Below, piece by piece: positions 1 through 10,700 of a stretch of DNA of 64,000 bases. Below the pieces are notes generated by a model that was not told where the DNA came from, did not search any database, and saw only the letters and a program-made list of their open reading frames with translations. The first letter of the stretch is position 1. Each line of letters starts with the position of its first letter. Source of the stretch: Oscillospiraceae bacterium (GTDB lineage: Bacteria > Bacillota > Clostridia > Oscillospirales > CAG-272); assembly GCA_022009675.1 (NCBI GenBank), contig CP091718.1:620001-684000 (forward strand). Direction: 5' to 3'. A program made the translations under genes and the position numbers.

Positions 1-1
1 C

Positions 2-730
2 GTGGTGAATCCGGGCTATTACTTCCTGTCCATCGGTGCGATCCTCGCCGTGACCGTGACCGCCGTCTTTGCCCTCGGGATGCGCATGACGGGCGACACC
101 CCCGCCAACCTGTTGAGGCCCAAACCGCCGAAGAAGGGCAAGCGGGTTCTGCTGGAGAATATTCCGTTTATCTGGAATCGGCTGGCGTTCCGGTACAAAT
201 CGTCTCTGCGCAACGTCCTGCGTTACAAAATGCGGTTCTTCATGATGCTGGTATCGGTTGCCGTATCTGCCGGACTGGTTTTTGCCGGGCTGGCGCTCCT
301 CGATATGTGCCTGTTTGATGATTTCGGCTCCTCGGCTATCATCGGGATCGCAATCGTTGTCGTTGTGTTTGCGGGACTTCTGACAGCAGTCGTTATCAAT
401 ACCCTGACAACGATCAATATCAGTGAGCGGAACCGGGAAATCGCAACGCTGATGGTGCTCGGCTATCTTGACAGCGAAATCTGCGGATATATCTACCGTG
501 AAATTTATATCAGCACACTGATCGGCATTCTGTTCGGCTATCCGGTCGGGATCGGGCTGGCGACGTTGGTCTTCAAAACCATCGGATTCGGCACGGTCGG
601 CGGGGTCAGCTGGTTCATGTGGCTGCTTGTGCCGGTCATCGTGTTCGGTTTCACCCTGCTTGTCACGCTGTTGCTGAGACCGAAGATCGTAAAAACCAGG
701 ATGAACGAAAGCCTGAAAGCAGTCGAATAA
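2..730 (+). CDS. FtsX-like ABC transporter permease, C-terminal part
   Basis: This is the end of an ABC-transporter permease whose beginning lies left of the window. The visible 242 residues contain about five membrane segments (roughly 8-27, 80-103, 112-133, 170-190 and 202-226). The stretch ISERNREIATLMVLGY after the third segment is typical of the FtsX/MacB permease domain, where RxREIAxLxxLG follows a membrane helix. The usual role is coupling a cytoplasmic ATPase to export of lipids, peptides or lipoproteins; the substrate cannot be inferred here. A bidirectional terminator hairpin follows about 80 bases downstream. Position 2 is the first in-frame codon, not a demonstrated start. Confidence 0.85.
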   Translation: MVNPGYYFLSIGAILAVTVTAVFALGMRMTGDTPANLLRPKPPKKGKRVLLENIPFIWNRLAFRYKSSLRNVLRYKMRFFMMLVSVAVSAGLVFAGLALLDMCLFDDFGSSAIIGIAIVVVVFAGLLTAVVINTLTTINISERNREIATLMVLGYLDSEICGYIYREIYISTLIGILFGYPVGIGLATLVFKTIGFGTVGGVSWFMWLLVPVIVFGFTLLVTLLLRPKIVKTRMNESLKAVE

Positions 731-806
731 AGGGCATCCCTGCGGCATCTCTGCGGCATCCCTGCCTATTCGCCGTGCGATGCATTTTCAGAGGTGCCCT
801 GAAGGC

Positions 807-850
807 AAAAGCGACCGCTCCCACCGGACGGGTGGAGGGCGATCGCTTTT
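807..850. terminator. bidirectional rho-independent terminator
   Basis: A long hairpin with AAAAGCGA on the left arm and TCGCTTTT on the right arm, loop GGAC. It lies between the permease (plus strand) and the TetR gene (minus strand) and can end transcription from both sides. Confidence 0.8.
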
Positions 851-886
851 GTGGTATGGTGCGGTATGCGTCCGGCTGTCTGCGGG

Positions 887-1455
887 CTATTCCCAGTCCG
901 AATTCTCGATTTCCGCCGCCATGAGCCCCATTTTGAGAACCAGCTCAGAAAACTTTTTCGCGCTGACGGGAAAATCCTCCTCTATCCATGCGCCGAGCAG
1001 TCCGATAACGCCGCTGACGATAAAGACATACTCATACTTGGCGAGCCGTTCGCTGTTGGCTCTGGACAGGATGCGGTACTTTTCCAGCACCGCGTCGATC
1101 AGCCTGCGGTTGAACGCCCGGTTATCCGATTGCAGAATCAGGATGCGGAACATCCGGCTGTTCTCCTCTATGTATGAGAAAAAAAGCGTTCCAGTATATC
1201 GACAAACTGCTTGTCCGTGGTGATCTCGGACGGCATATCCGACAGGACCGGAATCTGATCCATGACGTCGTTCTCAATGTCATGCCGCAGGGCTATGGTG
1301 TCCTCATAGTACATATAGAAAGTGGAGCGGTTGACATCCGCGACCTTGCATACATCCGTGACAGAGATTTTTTCGGAAGGGTTGCTTTCCAGAAGCTCAA
1401 GATAAGCGTCCTTTATGAGCTTTTTGGTCATGCGGACGCGCCTGTTATCTGCCAT
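887..1455 (-). CDS. TetR-family transcriptional regulator (frameshifted)
   Basis: DNA-binding repressor of the TetR family, about 190 residues when the frame is restored. The N-terminal helix-turn-helix is clear: KISVTDVCKVADVNRSTFYMYYED matches the family's ItvxdIxxxAgvsrxTFYxyF pattern (quoted here in parts: ISVTDVCKVADVNRSTFYMY). The C-terminal half (MFRILILQSDNRAFNRRLID onward) is the TetR_C region. The two halves are in different frames; the break is in a run of seven A at 1179-1185, and one extra base restores ERFFFSYIEENSRMF. The start at 1455 was chosen because GGAGGAAAAACA precedes it and a consensus promoter lies at 1538-1566. It may regulate itself or the adjacent permease. Confidence 0.8.
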
Positions 1456-1484
1456 TGTATGTGTTTTTCCTCCATTCAAAAAGC

Positions 1485-1522
1485 AGTGTCGGCGGAATAC
1501 TGCCTGTTGATATTCCGACACT
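1485..1522. promoter_or_regulatory. candidate TetR operator (inverted repeat)
   Basis: AGTGTCGG and a GAATA arm on the left mirror TATTCCGACACT on the right, around a central 11-base spacer. It lies between the promoter and the start codon of the TetR gene, the usual place for an autoregulatory operator. Assignment to this protein is inference from position and symmetry. Confidence 0.5.
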
Positions 1523-1537
1523 GTGTCTGTATACCTT

Positions 1538-1566
1538 ATTATAGCATACGGTTTCCGGTCTGTCAA
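1538..1566 (-). promoter_or_regulatory. sigma-A-type promoter of the TetR gene
   Basis: Minus strand TTGACA (1566-1561), 17-base spacer, TATAAT (1543-1538). A perfect consensus match about 80 bases upstream of the chosen start codon. Confidence 0.8.
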
Positions 1567-1658
1567 TATCCGTAGCAAAGCGAGAGGGCGGGATGGCTCC
1601 CGCCTTGCCCGTGCGGCCGGCAGGATGCCGGCATGCCGAAAAAATGCGCGGGTATATC

Positions 1659-1687
1659 TTGCAAACCGGTCGGAAACGTGCTATAAT
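1659..1687 (+). promoter_or_regulatory. promoter of the 1780 membrane-protein gene
   Basis: TTGCAA, 17-base spacer, TATAAT, about 90 bases upstream of the ATG at 1780. Confidence 0.6.
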
Positions 1688-1779
1688 GAATCCGCAGGCG
1701 GAACCGTTGCCGGCGGGATGCGCCGAAGCCCGGTGCCCCTGATACGCAACCCGAATTAAGCGGAAAGGAATGTACCGAT

Positions 1780-2538
1780 ATGCCTACTTTCCAGAGCTCC
1801 CCCCTGAATCCTGCCATTTCGTGGCTGTTCCTCGGCTATTTTCTCGTCCTCTTTGCCGAACGGGTGCAGAGTCTTGCGCGCATCTGCCGCACATCCTTTG
1901 CGGCGCTGTACCGGACGGGCTTTGACGGCTTCGTCGATACGTTGACGGTTCTTTCGCTGGTCGCCACGGTGCTTCTTTTGGCGTTCGGCTGTAAGGGCTA
2001 CTGGCAGTCCCTTTGTCAATCCCGCCGTCATCCCGGATTATTCCATGCTGACGGTCACGGTACCGGTGTCATGCTGGTATCGGGCATGATGCACACGGAA
2101 TACACGGTCGCGCCGGTTCAGTTCGTTTCGTACGGTATGCTGATTATTGCCATGGTTCTGCGCACCGTGCAGACCGTGGCTGGCGCCGATCATCCCGGCA
2201 TGTTCTGGTACTCGCTCGCCTTCCTGACGGTCTTCTCGATGGCAATCCCCGTCATGTATCGTGCGGAAATTGCCCATGCCACGCTCTTTCACGTGATAGA
2301 GGCGATTGTGGCGCTGGCGTTGGTCGCCTGCTTTACATGGATGCTGCGGGATCTGTTCCTGGGGCAGGGGCACGATCTTTTGCGCTGGGTTCCCATGCTG
2401 ATTGCCGCGGTCGGGGATGCCGTGATCCTGGCGATGCGCTGGAAGGAAACCGTCAACACCTTTGTCCTGATCTTCGTGATCCTGTCGGCGGTGGTATTTG
2501 CGGTTGGCAAGGTACTGTTTGCGGCACAACTGCTGTGA
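1780..2538 (+). CDS. polytopic membrane protein of unknown function
   Basis: A 252-residue membrane protein with about seven hydrophobic segments. No motif identifies a substrate or family. The ribosome binding site GGAAAGGA sits 9-10 bases before the ATG. Residues ~71-101, read as encoded, are hydrophilic and unlike the rest. In the +1 frame the same DNA (about 1995-2075) gives PFVNPAVIPDYSMLTVTVPV, a natural continuation that rejoins the main frame near MLVSGMMHTEY. I therefore think there are two compensating single-base changes and that the printed translation is wrong over that stretch. Function unknown. Confidence 0.6.
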   Translation: MPTFQSSPLNPAISWLFLGYFLVLFAERVQSLARICRTSFAALYRTGFDGFVDTLTVLSLVATVLLLAFGCKGYWQSLCQSRRHPGLFHADGHGTGVMLVSGMMHTEYTVAPVQFVSYGMLIIAMVLRTVQTVAGADHPGMFWYSLAFLTVFSMAIPVMYRAEIAHATLFHVIEAIVALALVACFTWMLRDLFLGQGHDLLRWVPMLIAAVGDAVILAMRWKETVNTFVLIFVILSAVVFAVGKVLFAAQLL

Positions 2539-2702
2539 CCGCTGTCCAAATCGCTGACGGACGATGCCGGGATTCTCGGCGCAAAGAAGTTTTTTGCAGT
2601 TGCAACTGTCGGTTGACACATTGAATGGTCCGGATTGGTTGTTCGCAACTTCCCAAAATGCTATACTATGAGCATAACAACGCAAGCAATGGGAGGATGA
2701 AT

Positions 2703-3696
2703 ATGATTTTTTTGCCGATAAGCTGATTTTGCTACGAAAGAAGGCAGGTTGGTCGCAGGAGGAGTTAGCCGAGCAAATGGACGTCACGCGACAATCCGTT
2801 TCAAAATGGGAGGGTGCGCAGTCTGTTCCCGACTTAGACAAAATGATACGTCTTTTCCGAGCTGTTCGGGGTAAGTACGGATTATTTGCTGAAGGACGAA
2901 ATGGAAGATGTCGAGCACATAGGTTCGTCCAAGGACACGCCGTCATTAAAGCGGGTATCCATGGAGGAAGCAAACGCGTTTCTTTCTGTAAAAGGCAGAA
3001 CAGCCAAAACGATTGCGTATGCCGTTTTTTTGTGCATCCTGTCTCCGATAGCTCTTTTGATATTGGCTGCAATCAACCAAAGCACGGCAGGTGCTCTGAG
3101 CGAAGGGGTTGCTTGCGGAATCGGCATGATCGTTCTGATTATTCTGGTTGCGATAGCCGCCGTACTGTTTGTATCAAGCGGCAGCCAAACCGCCCCCTTT
3201 GCCTATTTGGAAAAAGAGACCTTTGAAACCGAGTATGGCGTGAGCGGCATGGTTAAGGAACGCAAAGCGCAATACAAGGATTTGCACGCAAAAAAACCAG
3301 ATAGCGGGAACTTGCCTGTGTATTACTGCCCTGATTCCCCTCTTTGTCGGAGTACTCGTTGATGCCGATAACGACCTGTTCCTGATTGGTATGCTTTCGC
3401 TTTCATTTCTCATTGCGGGCGTAGGGGTGATGTGCTTTGTCAGGACGGGGGATTATATGGGCGAGCTATGAGAAGCTCCTGCAGGAGGGCGAATACTCTG
3501 AAGAGAATAAGGGGAAAAAGCTCATTTTTCATCTGCTGTATATACGACATACTGGATACTGGCAACAGCGGTTTATCTGGGATACAGTCTGTCATCCAAT
3601 AATTGGGGACGGAGTTGGATAATTTGGGTTGTTGCCGGGGTACTGTTCCGCGCTGTCGTTGCAATTACGGATGCTTTTGAGAAAAAATCAAAATGA
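2703..3696 (+). pseudogene. XRE-family regulator with C-terminal membrane domain, multiply frameshifted
   Basis: The N-terminal helix-turn-helix is intact in sequence: LRKKAGWSQEELAEQMDVTR then QSVSKWEGAQSVPDLDKMI. Joined frames continue with SELFGVSTDYLLKDEMEDVE, then hydrophobic segments (IAYAVFLCILSPIALLILAA; IGMIVLIILVAIAAVLF) and a final ATAVYLGYSLSSNNWGRSWI region ending at 3694-3696. This layout is common in clostridial helix-turn-helix membrane proteins. At least five frame changes are needed, at about 2706-2712, 2857, 3286-3292, 3455 and 3528. Two are in 7-base A/T runs, so part of the damage may be consensus error, but several are not. A weak promoter (TTGTTC, 17 bases, TATACT) lies at 2639-2667. 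Confidence 0.65.
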
Positions 3697-3721
3697 TATC
3701 AGAAGGGATTGGAGTAAACTT

Positions 3722-3927
3722 ATGTACATTTACAAAAACAGAAATTTTAACGGTCGGCACAAAATGGTTTTTCGGACAAGGCAGATGCAGCAGATATTGC
3801 GATGCTGGATAAGCTGTTGAATGAGAGAGCCGCCGATGGCTGGGAGCTTGTCACATACGATTACATGGCAACGTCCGCTCAGATCAAGGGTGCCTTCGTT
3901 GTTACTTTCAGAAAAGAAAAGGCGTAA
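3722..3927 (+). pseudogene. small DUF4177-like protein, frameshifted
   Basis: A roughly 68-residue protein. The second half in the corrected frame reads LLNERAADGWELVTYDY followed by a short hydrophobic strand and FRKEKA. The phrase LNERAADGWELV is typical of the DUF4177 family (small proteins of unknown function with a conserved GWELV). The frame breaks after ATGGTTTTTCGG near 3764-3775. It follows the broken regulator by about 25 bases and is probably co-transcribed. A terminator follows at 3971. Confidence 0.5.
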
Positions 3928-3970
3928 CCGCAGGTTATACGGCAAGAGAGACAAAGGGAACGAGAATAGC

Positions 3971-4011
3971 AAAAAAAGCCTTGAAAACCCAGTGTTTTTC
4001 AAGGCTTTTTG
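3971..4011. terminator. terminator hairpin AAAAAGCCTTGAAAA type
   Basis: AAAAAGCCTTGAAAA pairs with TTTTTCAAGGCTTTTT. Close relatives of this hairpin occur at 13969, 16666 and 27460. Confidence 0.8.
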
Positions 4012-4103
4012 CTGTGAAAATGCTCCGGATTGCAACAGGATTTGCCAATGCTTTTCTGCCGAAGTAACAAATCTTTGTGTTCAGGTAACTCTTCGGATAT
4101 ACT

Positions 4104-4607
4104 TCACTTTATGATCAGAACCTTGACAGTCTGCATTTCCGTATGTATGCGCGGAGCCGTTGTCATGACGTTACACAACGCATTCACCTTGATGGTATAC
4201 GCCGTTGTTCCTGCTCTATCATCCCCGTGAACATCCTCGGTACAGAATTCCATGCATGAAACCGTGCAATGAGAAAGCATATCCGATACAAATCTTTCCA
4301 AGTCAATCAGGCGACTATTTTCGACGCCAACAAAATCGTGTTGCCCTATCCAAATGCCGTCATATATATCACAGCATTCATTACTGGTCGGATCGTCTGT
4401 AATTTCGTAGATCAGGCTATTCCCTGCCAAACAGTCAGGCAGATCCATTTTTTGCAGACAATACTGCGGTACATTTGAGCCTAAATTTAGTCCGAATCGA
4501 TGTGTAATTGCTTTTGCCATCATGTCATACGCAATTTCCTGCAGTTCCCTTTTTATATTGTGTTTTTCGCAGAAAATAATCTTTCCGTAAATCAAGGTAT
4601 TGGGCAT
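4104..4607 (-). CDS. hypothetical protein
   Basis: An uninterrupted 167-residue protein with a good ribosome binding site (GAGGTG about 8 bases before the ATG at 4607). I do not recognise a family. It is soluble and cysteine-rich (C14, C50, C59, C78-C79, about C112, C117, C121), with a conserved-looking core TDDPTSNECCDIYDGIWIGQ. There is no signal peptide or membrane segment. It stands alone between a convergent terminator and the U32 peptidase. Confidence 0.65.
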   Translation of the reverse strand: MPNTLIYGKIIFCEKHNIKRELQEIAYDMMAKAITHRFGLNLGSNVPQYCLQKMDLPDCLAGNSLIYEITDDPTSNECCDIYDGIWIGQHDFVGVENSRLIDLERFVSDMLSHCTVSCMEFCTEDVHGDDRAGTTAYTIKVNALCNVMTTAPRIHTEMQTVKVLIIK

Positions 4608-4683
4608 ATGGTTTCACCTCGTGTAATATCTGATTGAATCTTCCTTATACGCCGAGAAGGCGAAAATCGGCTCAAACGCAGCG

Positions 4684-6988
4684 TTACCGGATCCGGCGCG
4701 TCTCGCCCCCGACAGGGGTTCCGGTTCGTGCGGAGGCGATCACGCGATCCACGACGGCGGGGGCTTCCACGGTGAAGAGGAAGTGTCGGTTCAGAATGTC
4801 GTTACGGGTCAGCACGTCCGTCCGGTCGGTCATCGAGACAGGCAGACTGTTGAAAACCTGATTGCGGTGTCCGGCACAGCGCAGGACGGGGAATTCCGCC
4901 CCGGTACGGTCGCGCAGGACAGCCTCTCCGCGGCGGCAGGCGGCGCAGGAAGCGCCGGCTCCGCCGTCCGGCAGGTGCGGATCGGAGGAGCCGGGGTACA
5001 GCTCCCGGATGACGCATTTTTCAAGCAGCATGAGGGGAATCCGTCCGTACACGACGGCAGAGGAGCCGGGAAAGCTCCGGCACAGGTCGCGCAGGCGCGG
5101 CAGAGTCAGCTCAGGCGACAGGATCACGCCGCAAAGCGGAAGTCCCGTGATTTCGCGGCACAGCAATGCCTGCATCCGTGCAGCGGCACGGTTGGTCACG
5201 TTCAGGCGCAGACAGCCGTACAGGCGGACGTCTGTCTGCCCGGTCAGCCCCGCATCCGACAGCGCGTTGCGCACAAGCTCCCAGTGCCCCGGATTGCCGA
5301 CAAGCAGGTCGCGCGCCCCCGCACGCAGGGTGGCAGTCAACGCATTCCGCACATCCCCCGCCTCGCGGTCGGGAATCACGGGCGGCAGGGCAACGCCGGA
5401 TGCCCGCCCGGCATCCGTCCACTCCGCAAGGGGCAGAAGGCGAACCGAAAAAAAGTCCGCCGCCGCAGCGGTAATCTGCTCCGGACGTTCAAAAGAGGCG
5501 GTGTATACAGGCTCCGCGGACGTCCCGCCGTCCGGCACGGGCTCTGCGGCGGATGCCGCCGCGATCACTCCGTTCAGTGCCTCCGGCGGCAGCCTGTCCG
5601 CTGACGGATCCGGCATCCGGGCGAGCCGCGCGTCGGTCAGCGCGTCCAGCGCAGCCCGGCGCAGAGCGTTGAGATGTGCGGGCGGTACTGTCAGCCCGCC
5701 GTCAGACACAACCGTGCATCCCCCCGCCGACAGGCGGTACGGCGTGCCCCCCATGTGGGACAGCCGGCGCTCCGCCCCGGACGCAGTCAGAGCGGCGGTC
5801 GGCTCTGCGACGGCAGTCGGGATGTCCCCCGTTACGGTAACAGTTGCCGTCGCTGTTGCTGTTACTGTTGCCGTTGCTGTTGCCGCCCCTGTTTCTGCTG
5901 CCGGGATCGTCCCTGCTCCCCTGTCGGAACAGCGGCGCCGTCATGGTCAGCGCGGCAGGCTGTCCCGCGCACAGCGTCAGCGTAGCGCCGACCGGAAGCC
6001 AGCCGGGCGCACGCGCCGGATTCAGTCGGGCGGCGGCGGTTTTTTCGGCGTCTGCCGAGCGCGCCTTGTCCGCCTCGGAGCGCACACCCGTCATGCTGTG
6101 GTCAATGCGTCCCGTAAAATACCCGTCGGTGAAGCCGCCGCGCGAGAATAGGGCGGCGAGAAATCCGAGCTCCTCCCGGTCGGCGGCACGCCGTTCGTCC
6201 AGAAGGCGGCGGAATATGCCTGTAACACCGCCCACGTAGGCAGGACTTTTCATGCGTCCCTCAATCTTGAGTGACGCAACGCCCGCCCGGATCAGCTCCG
6301 GAATGTGCGCGGCAAGCGACAGATCCTTCAGGGAGAGCGGATAGCACGCACGCCCCCGCAGATCCCGGTAGGGCAGGCGGCAGGGCTGGGCGCATTCGCC
6401 CCGATTGCCCGAGCGCCCCCCGACCAGCGAGGAGAACAGGCATTGCCCGGAGTGGCAGACGCACAGGGCGCCGTGCACGAATACCTCTACCTCCAGCGGA
6501 CCGTCCGCCACCGCCGCGGCAAGGTCGCAAAGGCGCGTCTCCCGCGCGATGACAAAACGGGAAAAGCCATGGGGGGCAAGCGCCCGTCCCATGGCGGCAT
6601 TGTGTCCCGAAAGTTGGGTGCTGGCATGCAGGGGAAGCCCCGGCAGGGCGCGGCGGATGCAGGCGGCGGCGCCGAGGTCGGCGATAATCAGTCCGTCCAC
6701 CCCTGCCGCCGCCGCGCCGTAAGCGGCGCGCACCGCGTCAGGCAACTCGCGGTCGTACACCAGCGTGTTGAGCGTCAGGTACACCCGCCCGCCCCGCGCG
6801 TGGGCGTAGGTGACCGCCGCCTCCAGCTCGCGGCTGTCGAAATTGTGCGCACTCATCCGCGCGTTGAAGGCGGAGCCGCCCAGATACACGGCATCTGCCC
6901 CGGCGCAGAATGCCGCCTCCAGTGCCTCCGGCGACCCCGCCGGAGCCAACAGCTCGGGCAGGCGTGTCGGCGCGGAATCAGACCTCAT
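4684..6988 (-). CDS. U32-family peptidase with DUF3656 region (frameshifted)
   Basis: A collagenase-like U32 peptidase of about 768 residues; relatives act in peptide degradation or in tRNA/rRNA hydroxylation. The N-terminal domain is clear: LPELLAPAGSPEALEAAFCA, GADAVYLGG, and the family signature VEVFVHGALCVCHSGQCLFS with four conserved cysteines (C-x-C...C and GNRGECAQPCR). KIEGRMKSPAYV follows. The C-terminal DUF3656-type part starts near HMGGTPYRLSAGG. The two parts are in different frames; one extra base in the C5 run at 5826-5830 is the likely cause. Just before it is an Asn/Ser/Gly low-complexity stretch (5838-5886). The ATG at 6988 lies inside the end of zapA, so the two genes are translationally coupled, a common clostridial arrangement. 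Confidence 0.85.
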
Positions 6989-7545
6989 CAAAGGAAAGCA
7001 GGTCGAACATTCCGCCTGTCTTGCGGCGCTCGCGGGATGCGGCGGGATCCTCCGGCGCGGCGGTGTCGGGGGTGGGCGCGGCTGTTCCGTTCCCGCTGTC
7101 GCCGTACTGCGCATCGGCAACCTGCCGCAGGAATTCCTTGGCGGAAACCGGCTTGGCAGCCACCGGCGCAGGCTCCTCCTGCGGCGCACCGTCCCTTTTC
7201 CTTGTCGGTGAGCAGGGACCGGAGCAGCTCGTTCTCGCTCCGCAGCTTGCCCATCTCGTCATTCAGCTCCTGGTTCTTGGCGCGGAACACCTTCAGCACC
7301 TCATCGTACTTGGCGGTAAGCTGTTCCAGCTCGGCAAGGCGATCCTGATTCGCCAGCCGCTCGGCACAGAATTCCAGCGCGCACAGCAGTGCCGCCTCGT
7401 TCCGGGTGCAGCTGCGGCTGTTCAGGTATATTTCCCGCATCTTGCGGTCCACGATACCGGAAATTTTGTCCACCTCTTTCTGGGGTGCTTCCGACAGAAC
7501 ATCCAGCTGGATGTCGGCGATTGTCAGCGCGTACTTGTTCTTCAT
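6978..7545 (-). CDS. zapA: cell division protein ZapA (frameshifted)
   Basis: ZapA binds FtsZ and bundles protofilaments at the division ring. Residues 1-95 show the ZapA fold: MKNKYALTIADIQLDVLSEA then IVDRKMREI and a coiled coil (LAELEQLTAKYDEVLKVFRA). A low-complexity Ala/Pro region and a terminal GGMFDLLSFDEV follow. The last part is in another frame; the change is at the T4 run around 7196-7199, inside the sequence encoding LLTDKEK. With the frame restored the protein is about 188 residues, longer than classical ZapA because of the clostridial tail. The start at 7545 is preceded by AAAGGACGG. It overlaps the U32 peptidase gene by 11 bases. Confidence 0.8.
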
Positions 7546-7777
7546 ACCATCCGTCCTTTCATCCCACCGCGCGGAAAAAAATCCGACGCACGGCGCAGAA
7601 TATACAAAATGTACTTGAAATCCGGGCATTCCGGGAGTATAATAGAAGCGGATTTTTCTATCCCGCCCCTATTATAATACAAAACGGCGGATTTGAAAAG
7701 AGCTTTTCGGTAAATTTTCAGCGACGGCGCGGTTTTTCTTTCGCAAGCCGGCGCTCTGCCCCGGAAGGAGGAGTCCC

Positions 7778-10700
7778 ATGCGTCCCTATATCTGTATCAG
7801 CCATGCGTCTGCCGATGCCGACGCGGCACAGCGCTTTCTGCGCGAACTGACCCGGTACGGCTTCCGCTACGAGGCGCCGGACGAATCCGTCCCGCGCCGG
7901 GAGCGGGAGGCGTGTCTCCTGAACGCCGAGGCTGTCATCGTCCTGACCTCCCCCGCCGCCGCCGAATCCGGCATCTGCGCGGCGGATATCCGCCTGCTGT
8001 TGGGACGGGGACGGCAGGTACTGTGCGTCAGTCTGGAAGAAAACGCCCTGGACAGCCGCTTCTGCTCCGACCGGGAGGAGAACGCCGAGCGCATCGTGTA
8101 CCCGGCGGGCGAAGCGCCCGACCGCGGTCGGGTGGCAGACTATTTCCATCGCCTGTACCTCAAACGGCTGTGCCGGTGCACGGGGGCTTTTTTTCCGCCG
8201 TGCGCTGTGTGGACGATGCGGGCGGGCGGCTGATCCGGCTGGCGGTGCTGGCGTACCGGGTATGCTCCGGGGAGAAGTTCGCGCGGCGGGACGAGTATGC
8301 CGCCGCCGTGCAGGCGGTCGGCGATCTGGCGGACATCTACCGCACCGGGAAAATGGTGCCCATGCTGGAGAGCGAGGCGGTGGCGTGGCTGGAGCGCGGC
8401 GCCGCGCTGGGACAGCCGGAGCATGGATTCCGGCTGGCTGAATGGAAGATCACGGGCGGTGCCGTGCGCCGCGACCCCGCCGGGGCGCTGGCGCTGTTCC
8501 GCCGCGCCGCCGACGGTGGGGACGTCCGGGGGCTGTATCAGGTGGGGCGGTGCGCGCTGGAGGGCATCGGCATGATGCGCGATCCGCAGGCGGCGGCGGA
8601 CGCCTTCGCCCGCGCGGCGGCTGCCGGGTACCTCCCTGCCCGCTACCGGCTGGGACTGCTCCGCCGGGACGGCGCAGGCGTTCCGGCAGACTGGTACGGT
8701 GCGGCGTTCGACCTGTACGCCGCCTGCGCCGAGCTGACCGGCTATCGCCCGCCCGACACCGACATCAACGCCCCGCAGGCGCAGGGGACAGCCGTGCGTC
8801 CGGTCGAGCCGCGCCCGATTCGCGCGCATGGCAAGGCGCGCCGGGTGGTATCCATGCGCAAGATGCGGGAGGACAGGCTGGGCAGACTGCTGTTCGGCTC
8901 CGGCGATGCCCGCCCGGCGGTTGCGCCCGCCACGCCCGCACAGCGTGCGGCGGCAGACGGGGAACGGCGGCGCCGGATCCGGGACTGCATGGCGCGGAAC
9001 CGCCGCCGGCGGGTTGGCATCGCCGACAGCCAGCGGCTGGATGCCGCACTGTCCGCCGGCGTGATGCCGCATTCCGGAGACGGCTGGAGCGACTGGGATC
9101 CGTCTGCGGCGGCGTATGCGCTGGGGCGGATGCTGGAGAGCGGCTGCAGGGCGGCGAACTGCCAGCCGATGCCGCTGCACGCACTGCATTGGTATCGGCT
9201 GGCGGCGGCACGCGGGCACGGCGGTGCCGCCCTGCGGTTGGCGGAGTGCTATCGGCTGGGCTTGGGCATACCGCGCGACGGGAACGAGGCGGTGCGCCTG
9301 TACCGCGTTGCCGTGCGGCTGGGAGACCCGGAGGCACAGTTCCGGCTGGGCGTCTGCTGTGAGCAGGGTCTGCACACGCGGCAGGATGCCGCCGAGGCGG
9401 CACGCTGGTACGCCGAGGCGGCAAAGAGCGGCTACGCGCCGGCGCAGAATAATCTGGGCGGCTGTTACGAGCGCGGCGCGGGTGTCCGGCAGGACATGAG
9501 CAGTGCGGTGGAATGCTACCGCCGGGCGGCGCAGGCAGGCATCCCGGAGGCGGCGTGCCGTCTCGGGCTGTGCTTTGAGCGCGGCACGGGCGTCCGGAAT
9601 GACGCCGCGCGGGCACTGTCCCTGTACGAACAGGCGGCGCGGGCAGGGCATCCGTATGCCATGTACCGGTTGGGACTGTGCTATGATTGGGGGCGCTCGG
9701 TGCAACCGCAGTTTGCGCGCGCGGCACAGCTGTATGCGCAGGCGGCGCAGGCAGGCGTGCCGGAGGCGGCGTATGCGCTGGGACTTTGCTGTCGGGACGG
9801 CAGGGGCGTCAGCCGCGACGGCGGACTGGCGTTCTCGTGGTTTGCCGCGGCGGCGGCAGGCTGTGCGCAGGGCGCACTGGAGGCGGGACTGTGCCTGCTG
9901 GAGGGGCAGGGCGCCATCCGCAAGCCGGAGGAGGCGATGCGGTACTTTGCCGAGGCGGCGGCGTCCGCGCCCGACGCGGGCGGAACCGCGCCGTGGCAGG
10001 ACAGTCTGCCGGCAGAGCCGGTCGGCGCAGAGGAGCTGTACGGCGGCACACCGGATCCCGCTCCCGCCGCCGCGCCTGCCCGCGCCGATCACGGAGGTGA
10101 TCTGCCCCCGGCGGCGCTCAGCGCGACCGAAACGGCGGCAGAGGCGCTGTACCGGCTGGCTTACTGCCGGCTGGCTGGCATAGGCGCGCGCAACGCAAGC
10201 GGATCGGACGGCACCGCATCGGCGGAGGAGCTGCTGACGCGCGCCGCCCGCCTGGGCAGCGGCAAGGCTTGCCTTGCGCTGGGCGATCTGTGCGCGGCGG
10301 GCAGGTCGGCAGACAGGGAGCAGGACGCGGCGGACGCCTCGGTGGTCTGGTACCGCCGCGCCCTGCATTGCCCGTACACACCGACAGCCGGCGCGGACAA
10401 AGCCTGCGCCGAGGCGCGGCTGAGGCTGGCGCAGGACTGCTTCCGGCGCGCGGAGCTCTGCGCCGACGCGCCGGAAGCGGACGCCTGGAACCGGCGCGGT
10501 TGGTCCTACCTGACCGGCGCCGCCGAGGGCGGCAGTGCCGAGGCACTCATCCGGATGGCGGAATGCGCCTATCGGGGTATCGGCACGGTCTGCAAGCCGT
10601 CCATGGCGAAGGCTCTGCTGGAGGGCGTGCGGCGGCGCTTCAGCAACCGGTACGACAGCACGGTCTGCCTGTGGGTGGGCGATTTTTTTCCCCTTTTGGA

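Noticed and set aside
5838..5886. Short CRISPR-like or regulatory repeat
   Set aside because: It is a microsatellite within the U32 coding sequence encoding Asn/Ser/Gly.
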